Of a DNA stretch of 64,000 bases, positions 28,713-36,118 are shown piece after piece; position 1 is the stretch's first letter, and each line of letters begins with the position of its first letter. A program made the translations under genes and the position numbers. The notes under the pieces are model-generated. The model worked only from the letters and a program-made list of their open reading frames with translations, did not search any database and was not told the origin of the DNA. The DNA comes from Vagococcus allomyrinae (GTDB lineage Bacteria > Bacillota > Bacilli > Lactobacillales > Vagococcaceae): positions 268,406-332,405 of the forward strand of contig NZ_JAEEGA010000003.1 in NCBI RefSeq assembly GCF_017829975.1, written 5' to 3'.

Positions 28713-29792
28713 CTATTTTACAGCCTCAACAATCGCTTTAACATAACCGGTAGTATCGCTGAAAGTCGCACCTGTTACGACATCAACCATGTCTTCATTC
28801 GCGGTTAAATCTTCATCAATTTCTGCGACTGTTTTACCTGTGACATAGTCAAGAATCGCATTCATTGACTCTGCGTATTCTTGAGTCGCCTTGCCTTTTT
28901 CAGCCATCATCTTGCTATAAGCGCCATTATTCGTCATCTTAGAAATTAAAATCGTTCCCTCTTTGAAATTCTCGCCAAAGCCACCATCTGAATTCGGTAC
29001 CCCTTCCACATCGCCTTTATCCAGGAATTGGAACTCATCTACGTAAGCAGCCCCAATTTTATCGTCTATTTTGGCTACGCTAATAACCGCAAAGGATTTA
29101 TCCCCATGTGGCGCGGCATACGTATGAGTTAACTTAATATCTCCATCAGTCGCTTCTATTCCTGCAAGGCCAAAACCATTTTTAGCAGTATCAATTACCG
29201 CCTCTAAATAGCCGTTAGCATCTGCAAACGTCGCACCTGTTACCACATCTGTAATTGTCTCATTATCCGCTAATTCTTTTTCCAATTCAGTAATCGTTTT
29301 ACCTGCTGCAAACTCCATTAAAGCAGTCATTGATTCAGAATACTTTTTCGTCGCCTTGCCTTTTTCAGCCATCATTTTACTGTAAGCATCGTCGTTCTCC
29401 AATTTAGATGCTAATACCAAATCTGCTGGATAATTTTCTCCAAAACCACCATCCGAGCTAGGAACACCTTTAAAATCCGCTTTGGCAACATATTGAAACT
29501 CATCTGTTGCAGCTGCTAAAATTTTATCGCCATCCATTACAACTGTCGTCACGCCAAAAGATTTATCACCATGAGGCGCGGTATATAATTGACGAATCGC
29601 TAATGTGCCTGCCGGTACTTCTAGTGCCACTGACTCAGAAGCGCCGGATGCTGCTTCACTTGATGATTCTTTAGTCGTCTCCTCTGTTTTTTCACTAGTA
29701 GATGAAGCGGTTCCTTTTTTATCATCAGCTTTACATCCTGCCACTAGCAATACTGCCGCTACTACAATTACACCTAATTTTAACTTCTTCAT
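28713..29792 (-). CDS. PplA-like lipoprotein with two FMN-binding repeats
   Basis: A 359-residue lipoprotein. The signal peptide ends at lipobox LVAGC, followed by a Ser/Glu-rich linker to about residue 60. Two tandem repeats of about 140 residues follow, each with an APHGDKSF motif, DGGFGEN, YSKMMAEKGKAT and a DVVTGATF segment. The T-G-A-T pattern is the flavinylation site of FMN-binding domains modified by ApbE, as in Listeria PplA, which takes part in extracellular electron transfer. GGGGG lies before the ATG. No other electron-transfer genes are in the window. Confidence 0.85.
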   Translation of the reverse strand: MKKLKLGVIVVAAVLLVAGCKADDKKGTASSTSEKTEETTKESSSEAASGASESVALEVPAGTLAIRQLYTAPHGDKSFGVTTVVMDGDKILAAATDEFQYVAKADFKGVPSSDGGFGENYPADLVLASKLENDDAYSKMMAEKGKATKKYSESMTALMEFAAGKTITELEKELADNETITDVVTGATFADANGYLEAVIDTAKNGFGLAGIEATDGDIKLTHTYAAPHGDKSFAVISVAKIDDKIGAAYVDEFQFLDKGDVEGVPNSDGGFGENFKEGTILISKMTNNGAYSKMMAEKGKATQEYAESMNAILDYVTGKTVAEIDEDLTANEDMVDVVTGATFSDTTGYVKAIVEAVK

Positions 29793-30339
29793 ATTGTTCC
29801 CCCTATTTATATTTAGTATCTATATTATAACACACTTGATCTGTTTTTCACAATCTAATATTGTTATAAAGTAGCTTTTTTAAGCCTTTTCAAATCAAGC
29901 CAATCAAGTCAAACTTTTATTTTAGATATTTTATTCACAAATCGTTAAATAACAATCGATTTTTTATGGGAAATCGACTGTTACGATATTTTTGTCATTT
30001 TTTACAGTCACCTTCCGCCAATCCTCAGTTAGCTTCCAATTACCCCTCTATCTTATTTTCTCTTTCAATCAGCAAAAAAAGTAAACACTGTCAAAATTTA
30101 AGCCAATCTCGCCATTAATTTGAGTCAGGTTTTTAGGCCAGTAACCGTAGTTTCAGCCAGTCCTCTCTCTAACAAGCCTTTCATTTCTTTTAGCTTTTGA
30201 GAAATGTGCCACTTCAAACTGCCAATCCCGCTTATTCAGCCACAGGCCTCTCTTATAATTGAAATTATCGAACCGATAAGCATGGCACAGACGACTGATA
30301 CTGACCAAGCTTAGAAATTGACCGACAGTTCCCTCTGAA
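29793..30339. other. Intergenic region with a long imperfect hairpin
   Basis: About 550 bases without a supported gene. A hairpin TAACAATCGATTT (29950-29962) / AAATCGACTGTTA (29971-29983), 12 of 13 paired, sits in it without a clear T run. On the minus strand a stop-free stretch of about 65 codons runs from the end of the acetyltransferase gene to about 30150 in another frame, without a start site; it could be a decayed gene tail or chance. Confidence 0.35.
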
Positions 30340-30768
30340 TTAGTCTGATATTTTTTTTTGAAACTGATAACTGACTAAATGATATGCCGCTTTTTCTTGA
30401 TAAAAACGATGAGCTGCTTTTCGTTGGATTCCTGAAGATAGCGCCATCTCCTGATACCCTTGTTCTTTCGCCCACTTTTCAACAGTAGCCAGTAGCTGCC
30501 CACCAATTCCTTGGCCTCTGACCTTCTCCATTACGACTAATTCAGCGACCCACAGACAATCAGTATAATACAACGTCGGCATGGGCATAACACCACAGCA
30601 AGCAACATACTGGCCCCCTACTTCCCAAGCGAATAAACGATAGTTGCCTCTTCTGCGACAGTCGGCAACCTTTTCGATAAACTCTTTTAAGCTTAAACTC
30701 TGTCGCAATTCGTTGACTACCTCATATCCCGCGGCTAATTCTTGTTCTGTTGTTAATTCGACTAACAC
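30340..30768 (-). CDS. GNAT-family N-acetyltransferase
   Basis: A 142-residue GCN5-related acetyltransferase. The acetyl-CoA loop is VRGQGIGGQLLATVEKWA near residues 80-97, preceded by the beta-strand WVAELVVMEK, and followed by AAHRFYQEKAAYHLVSY, the standard C-terminal helix and strand. It transfers an acetyl group to an unknown amine. It lies just downstream of the GH18 gene terminator and has a TATAAT-type -10 at about 30814-30819 on the minus strand. Confidence 0.85.
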   Translation of the reverse strand: MLVELTTEQELAAGYEVVNELRQSLSLKEFIEKVADCRRRGNYRLFAWEVGGQYVACCGVMPMPTLYYTDCLWVAELVVMEKVRGQGIGGQLLATVEKWAKEQGYQEMALSSGIQRKAAHRFYQEKAAYHLVSYQFQKKISD

Positions 30769-30823
30769 CTGATCACCTCATTTTTTTTAAACACCCTCGC
30801 TTCTCGATACCCGTATTATAACA

Positions 30824-30858
30824 AAAAGAGACTGTGAGAACAATCCACACTCTCTTTT
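30824..30858 (-). terminator. Terminator of the GH18 gene
   Basis: Arms 30824-30836 and 30846-30858 with one mismatch; a TTTTTG tract follows on the minus strand immediately after the GH18 stop. Confidence 0.8.
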
Positions 30859-30864
30859 GGTTTA

Positions 30865-33111
30865 TTAATGATTCATTGATCGTTTCCGCCAGAATAAAGC
30901 CACTCCTAATAGCAGTAAGCTGCCACTCAGTAGCCCGACAAAGGAACGGCTTGTTCCTGTCTTAGGTAAGGTTTCGACCTTATTTTTGGGCCCATCTTTT
31001 TCAATCTGCTTATCTTTTTCCGGGTGAGCCGACGTGGCGTCTGTTGAAGAATCACTTGTTCCATTTTCAACATAAACAAAAATGACATCTTGCTGATAAT
31101 TATGGAAGATCCCGTGACTATTTTCTGGTGCTGCACTTAATTTATGACCTGATATGTCAAGCGGTTTTGCTTCATAGTTGCTTCCAATCTGTCCTTCGAG
31201 AAGCTTACTTTTAGCCAATTCTTTACCACTGGCGTCTTGATAGTGAACCGTCACTCTTCCCAAAGTTTCAACTTCACCAGTTTTAGCATAAATCACCTGA
31301 CTCCCTAGTAAATTGGCAGAGGTCCCCATTCGCTGGCTAAGGGCAATACTTGAAATAGCATTAACATCTGCTACCGCTGCTGAGGTGGCCAATTGAATCG
31401 TTGCTGATTCCCCTGGTGAAAGCGTCTCAAGCCCCCCGACAAATAAGTCGATTTGATTATCGTCCAGTAACTGGCCGGTAGTCTTTCCAGTTACAACTGG
31501 TTTTGAAAGAACTTCACCACTAGTTGTCACAACCGTTAACACAGGTAATTTGATGGTTTTAGCATTTTGCTCCAACCTTTTTAAAACAGTATCTGTTTCA
31601 CTGACGGTTTCTTCGTTTAAAATCGTCAACTGGTAGACTTCTTGTTGGTTGACTGCGGTTGCTTCAATTGTTGCCTTAATCTTTTGAGCTGGGTAAGCAA
31701 TCGTTTGTTTTGTTAACTGCTTATCACCAAACAAGCCTTGCTTCATGGCCGTGGTTAATTGATCACGACGTTGACTCCCATCGACAGTCCCTTTGTCTTG
31801 GGATTGCATCCAGACAATCATCCCCCCTAATTGTTTTTCTTTTATGTAATTTGTTTTTGCCTCAATTGAGCGTTCATTTTCAAAGGTGTAAAATTGTTTC
31901 TTTTCCTTACTGTAAAGGTAAGGTGCCTTGGCAACATCGTCCCAGTATTCAGTTAAGTCAGGCACTTGTACTTTTAATTTATCCAAAGAACGAAAAGCCC
32001 AAATCCCACCGTTACGACCGCCATCGCCATTGATCAATGGCTTTTCATTAGCTGCGCCACGACTATTACCGCCATCAGCATCGACGGTTGCCATGTCAGC
32101 TTTTTGAAAGAGACCGGGTAACTCAGAATTGTTTCCTGCTTCAACATTCCCCCAACCACGAGTATAAAAAGCGGCACCGATACTGATCTTATTAGCGATA
32201 GCGCCATTTTTTAACAAGTAATTAACCGTATCGTCAGCACTCCACGCCCAAATGCCATTATCAGGATCGTTGGCTGCCGGATTGGTATAGAGAGCTGTAT
32301 GATGATTCGACTGCCCTTCCCAGGCACCGTGAATATCGTAGGTCATCATATTGGCGAAATCGACAATCTCAAAAATCCCCGCTACATCAATCCCTTGACC
32401 TAAGGCCCAACCACCTGCTGGCAAGGCAACCGATAATTCATAGGTCTTTCCTAACTGGCTCCCCTGTTTGTCCAACGCTACTCGAAATTCTTTTAGCAAG
32501 GTGACATAATTGGCTTTGTCTTCAGGTTTCGCATGAGGGGTTCCCTCGTCTTTGGCACTGTCGACTAAATCTCCCTCGCGAGGCATGTTGGGATATTCCC
32601 AATCAATGTCCACAAAGTCCATATTCGTATACTTAATAAATTTTAGCACATTATCAATCAGTACTTTTCGTGTCTGCTGATTTTCTGCTAATTGACTAAA
32701 ATCACCCGACTTAGTCCAACCACCTAAAGAAATGCCGACATTCAAGTTAGGATTTCTAGCTTTTAAATCTTCTAGACCATTTAATATTCCTGCATAAGCC
32801 TTCCCTTCAGCCAATTCACCATTACCGATACTGGAATTAACGGCAGCAAATTCATCTGTGAATGCCAAATTTCCTTTTTCATCAAAATCTAAAAAGGCAA
32901 AATTTAAATGCGTCAACTGATCTGCTGGGATATCCTTTGGCATAAAGTTGCCTTCACTATCTTCAATTGACCAATCACCGTAGTACATAATACTGCGATA
33001 AGTCTCCTGACTTGCAGCTTCCCCGCCAGTAGCTCCTAAACCTACCAGCAAAATAGCACTCAAGCAAATTATAAACGCCCCAAAACTGAACCTAACTATT
33101 TTCTTTTTCAC
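30865..33111 (-). CDS. LPXTG-anchored GH18 chitinase-like protein
   Basis: A 748-residue surface protein. Residues 1-35 are a signal peptide. The GH18 domain covers about residues 38-440, with substrate strand ISLGGW and the catalytic DFVDIDWEYP, an intact DxxDxDxE motif, followed by MMTYDIHG and IGAAFYTRGW. This predicts hydrolysis of chitin or other GlcNAc-containing glycans such as host glycoproteins. A spacer, a MucBP-type domain (VTVHYQDASGKELAKSK onward) and the sortase signal LPKTG with a hydrophobic tail complete it. The start is GTG with AAGGTGG upstream. Confidence 0.9.
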   Translation of the reverse strand: MKKKIVRFSFGAFIICLSAILLVGLGATGGEAASQETYRSIMYYGDWSIEDSEGNFMPKDIPADQLTHLNFAFLDFDEKGNLAFTDEFAAVNSSIGNGELAEGKAYAGILNGLEDLKARNPNLNVGISLGGWTKSGDFSQLAENQQTRKVLIDNVLKFIKYTNMDFVDIDWEYPNMPREGDLVDSAKDEGTPHAKPEDKANYVTLLKEFRVALDKQGSQLGKTYELSVALPAGGWALGQGIDVAGIFEIVDFANMMTYDIHGAWEGQSNHHTALYTNPAANDPDNGIWAWSADDTVNYLLKNGAIANKISIGAAFYTRGWGNVEAGNNSELPGLFQKADMATVDADGGNSRGAANEKPLINGDGGRNGGIWAFRSLDKLKVQVPDLTEYWDDVAKAPYLYSKEKKQFYTFENERSIEAKTNYIKEKQLGGMIVWMQSQDKGTVDGSQRRDQLTTAMKQGLFGDKQLTKQTIAYPAQKIKATIEATAVNQQEVYQLTILNEETVSETDTVLKRLEQNAKTIKLPVLTVVTTSGEVLSKPVVTGKTTGQLLDDNQIDLFVGGLETLSPGESATIQLATSAAVADVNAISSIALSQRMGTSANLLGSQVIYAKTGEVETLGRVTVHYQDASGKELAKSKLLEGQIGSNYEAKPLDISGHKLSAAPENSHGIFHNYQQDVIFVYVENGTSDSSTDATSAHPEKDKQIEKDGPKNKVETLPKTGTSRSFVGLLSGSLLLLGVALFWRKRSMNH

Positions 33112-33267
33112 TATTCATCCACCTTTTCATTCATTTAACAAATGTTGTAAAACGCATTCATTATATTGTTATGATATCATATTTTCACTAATAACAACAG
33201 ATTTTTCAACCTAAAATCAATAAAACGGCAAGCAAACTAAAAGATCTCGGCTTACTTACCGTTTAAA

Positions 33268-34512
33268 CTATTCCTCGATTGTCGGATTCCTAATGACTCC
33301 CATAAACAAGGGTAGCCCATCTTCCCCTTGAATAATAAAAATAAAGGGACGATCAAGCGTAAAATCAAGGCGTTCCGCTTCTTGCGGCATAGCTGCTGAT
33401 GCGTCTCCCCCTAATGAAGTGACACTTTCAACCTTGACGTTGTTTTCATTCAATTCCAATTGATTGGTCTGTTTAAAAGAAGCGATGAATAAAGGCAAAT
33501 CGCTCTTAATCAATTGGTTCAAATCAGCTTGTTCAGGATCAAAAATACTTGTCAGCCCCAGTCGCTGCATCACCGTTACTAAATCAAGATCATTGGTCAA
33601 TTTAAACTTAGGAATCGCAAAATTAACATCTGCCCGCTCCTGTTCGTCGATCTCAATCAACTCATGAAGACTTTCTGGCGTTGCAATTAATTGATTAACC
33701 GATATTCCTGCATCTGGCAGTATAAACAGCAGCCGATGATTTTTTTCCAATGTCAGAGAACTGGCTGTATAACAATTACCTTGAAAGTACTGATGATTCT
33801 TTTGTTCTTGTTGCATAAAATCAGTTGCCACTTTTTGATCATCAGCATAAAAGAATTGTTCCACTGTCTGAGACGTCTCAAAGGTCTCAAGCCAAGCTAA
33901 ATTCAAGCGTACGGTATTGACTAACATCAAACGCGTTTCTTGATTGACCATACTTTTATCAAATAAATCGGCCCCCAATTGTTGCTTTACCCAACTGGCA
34001 ATTTTTTCAGCAGCTTTTTTAGGATTTTTAGCGAAAGGTACCGCCTCAACGCTTGCTGAATAAGGTCCCTTAACCACTTGCTCAAAGGATGAAGTCAACT
34101 GTTGTTGCTGATCCAACCAAAGAGAATTAGCCACGCTAGCAACTGCTTTGTCCTGATAAGCCGTTAATAATGCCTGATTAAAAGTCCTCGAGGACGGGTA
34201 ACGTTCTGCATCCGTCTGTAAAACGTTGTAGATAGCTTGTCTGCTCTGTCCGACTGTCCCTTCACTTAACAGGCTTAACAATTGATAAGGTCCGACTGGA
34301 CCATATAATTGATTACCTTCTTCTTGTAAGATAAGGCTGCCACTGGCAGCAGCAAACTGGTTAAAACTTTCAGCACCTGCAATACTTGATAAAGCCACTT
34401 CAGTGGATGATTGCAGTGGTTCGACCACCGGCTCATCCACATCAGGCTCACCACAACTCAGCAGTAATAACAAGCTGACACTTAAGCCCAGCACTATTCC
34501 TATTTTTTTCAT
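33268..34512 (-). CDS. Serpin-family lipoprotein
   Basis: A 414-residue lipoprotein with lipobox LLSC. The serpin fold is shown by VNTVRLNLAWLETFE, the FAIPKFKL strand and the closing signature DRPFIFIIQGEDGLPLFMGV. Serpins trap serine or cysteine proteases with a reactive loop. In the loop hinge (ENNVKVESVTS) the usual Gly and small Ala residues at P15-P9 are replaced by bulky or charged ones, so inhibition may be lost or changed. It is exposed on the outer membrane face, next to the GH18 surface enzyme on the same strand. Confidence 0.87.
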   Translation of the reverse strand: MKKIGIVLGLSVSLLLLLSCGEPDVDEPVVEPLQSSTEVALSSIAGAESFNQFAAASGSLILQEEGNQLYGPVGPYQLLSLLSEGTVGQSRQAIYNVLQTDAERYPSSRTFNQALLTAYQDKAVASVANSLWLDQQQQLTSSFEQVVKGPYSASVEAVPFAKNPKKAAEKIASWVKQQLGADLFDKSMVNQETRLMLVNTVRLNLAWLETFETSQTVEQFFYADDQKVATDFMQQEQKNHQYFQGNCYTASSLTLEKNHRLLFILPDAGISVNQLIATPESLHELIEIDEQERADVNFAIPKFKLTNDLDLVTVMQRLGLTSIFDPEQADLNQLIKSDLPLFIASFKQTNQLELNENNVKVESVTSLGGDASAAMPQEAERLDFTLDRPFIFIIQGEDGLPLFMGVIRNPTIEE

Positions 34513-34689
34513 ATTAACCTCCTTTAATCAACACGTTTTGATACGATGATAATCAACTTTAGCGATTGCTTACCTCCTCAACTTGTTAGACGTATCCAAC
34601 GAGCAAAAGGTTGAAATTTAGTTATCACTGCCTTTTAAGGAGTTCCCCATTGCACCTCGCCTTTACTCTAACTATAGACAAACAAAAAA

Positions 34690-34714
34690 ACCCCAAAACA
34701 GTTGCTTTCGGGGT
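34690..34714 (-). terminator. Terminator after khpA
   Basis: ACCCC/GGGGT hairpin with AAA/TTT extension, followed by seven T on the minus strand, 13 bases after the KH-protein stop. Confidence 0.85.
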
Positions 34715-34727
34715 CATTACGTTTATT

Positions 34728-34973
34728 TTAATTTCCGTCTAATATATTCAAGCGAACTTTCTTAGGTCCATCTAAGCGGACACTGTAAACAATCGTTCGA
34801 ATGGCTTTCGCAACTCGCCCTTGTTTACCGATAATCCGCCCAATATCTTCGGGATCAACAGATAAGTTATACTCAAAGAAATCTTCCGACTCTTCAACTT
34901 CCAACTTAATCTGTTCAGGATGACTGACTAACGGACGCACAATTGTCAAAACTAACTCTTTTACATCTGTCAA
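34728..34973 (-). CDS. khpA: KH-domain RNA-binding protein KhpA
   Basis: An 81-residue single KH domain (YlqC type) with the nucleic-acid-binding loop RIIGKQGRVAKAIRTI near residues 42-57. KhpA pairs with KhpB/EloR and binds many RNAs, affecting cell elongation and division in streptococci. It follows rpsP by 13 bases, the usual arrangement. In most relatives rimM and trmD would come next; here a terminator and a serpin gene do. Confidence 0.95.
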   Translation of the reverse strand: MTDVKELVLTIVRPLVSHPEQIKLEVEESEDFFEYNLSVDPEDIGRIIGKQGRVAKAIRTIVYSVRLDGPKKVRLNILDGN

Positions 34974-34986
34974 TTTTCAGCCCTCC

Positions 34987-35262
34987 TTATTTTTTAACGT
35001 ATTTAGCTTCGTGATGTTTTTTCATAACGCCTTCACCAGAAAGGATGTTACGTACTGTATCTGAAGGTTGTGCACCTTTTGATAACCAGTCCAACACTAA
35101 ATCTTCTTTTAATACTACTTCCGCAGGATCTTTCAAAGGATTGTAAGTTCCAACAGTTTCGATGAAACGTCCATCACGAGGAGAACGAGAATCTGCAACT
35201 ACGATACGGTAAAAAGGGTTTTTCTTAGAACCCATACGTTTTAAACGAATTTTAACTGACAT
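34987..35262 (-). CDS. rpsP: 30S ribosomal protein S16
   Basis: A 91-residue S16, normal length, opening [20 protein letters not shown] with the invariant [15 protein letters not shown]. The start at 35262 follows a GGAGGTGG site; the open frame reaches six codons further but includes that site. It helps 30S assembly. First of the rpsP-khpA pair. Confidence 0.98.
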   Translation of the reverse strand: MSVKIRLKRMGSKKNPFYRIVVADSRSPRDGRFIETVGTYNPLKDPAEVVLKEDLVLDWLSKGAQPSDTVRNILSGEGVMKKHHEAKYVKK

Positions 35263-35417
35263 GTATATTTCCACCTCCATTAACTTATTACAAATGTTAG
35301 TTTACCAGTTTTCAAAAGAGATGTAAAGTGTTTTTTCTTTACAGCTGCAATTTTCTTTCATTTCTCGCAATTTATCAGTAGTTCCCCCCTATTCACCAAA
35401 ACAAATCCCAGCAGATC

Positions 35418-35942
35418 TTATGAATTACTTTTGGGAACCATTCCAACAACCACTTGCTCAATGGCCTTGGCCGCCTCTAGTGGTGTCAGATCGGAAACGT
35501 TTACTTTTATAGTGTTTAGCTCCTTGTAGTTTGCTATTCTAGCCAAACTGTTGGGAATGCTATCTGGCTGACGCCGATGGTGCTCAATATCTTTTTGAAG
35601 ACGCTGTATCAGCTGTTCTTCCTGACAAACCAATGAAATAGTGACCAGTTGTTCCTTTGTCACCTTTAATTTGGCTTCAAGAGCATCAAGAATATCCTGA
35701 CTGTCCATCACCCAACAGCAGATAACATACTCAAAACTAGGACAGCTGCTAAAGTTGTTTAATAAATAGCTAATATTATCGATAACTAGCTGTTTGGTTA
35801 AGTCATTCACTTGAAACGGTGACATATCCCAACACTAATCCCCATCTAAAAACACACTATTAGGCAACAGATGTTTTAGCTCTTGGCTAATTGTCGTCTT
35901 CCCTATTCCCATAGTCCCTCCGATTAGAATAAGCTTTTTCAC
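35418..35942 (-). pseudogene. P-loop nucleotide kinase broken by an amber codon
   Basis: From a GTG at 35942 (with GGAGG upstream) the frame encodes VKKLILIGGTMGIGKTT, a Walker A motif, and continues to FLDGD. There the codon at 35835-35837 is TAG. After it the same frame resumes CWDMSPF and runs 130 residues to 35418. The family motif is DGDWCWDM, so a single TGG-to-TAG change has occurred. Total would be 174 residues, normal for small AAA-type kinases of unknown substrate. An ATG at 35825 leaves an open C-terminal part that lacks the P-loop. Confidence 0.88.
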
Positions 35943-36052
35943 AATGCCGCCTCCTTAAGTTAAGTTCTATCTAACAGTATACTGAATAAACTGAGAATTA
36001 ACCAGACGATAACGAGGATCACTGAGCTCTTGTCTCAAAGATTTTTTCCGTC

Positions 36053-36093
36053 AAAAAACAACCTGTAACTAGAACTCTACAGGTTGTTTTTTT
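36053..36093. terminator. Bidirectional terminator downstream of adhE
   Basis: Arms AAAACAACCTGTA (36055-36067) and TACAGGTTGTTTT (36078-36090), with T tracts on each strand. Confidence 0.85.
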
Positions 36094-36118
36094 GGAGCCC
36101 TAGAACAAAATCACTGCT

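Noticed and set aside
29950..29983. Terminator for the acetyltransferase transcript
   Set aside because: The hairpin is real but lacks a T run on either side and is 360 bases from the gene end.
33120..33165. cre site before the GH18 gene
   Set aside because: TGTAAAACGCATTCA is one base too long to fit the CcpA consensus.
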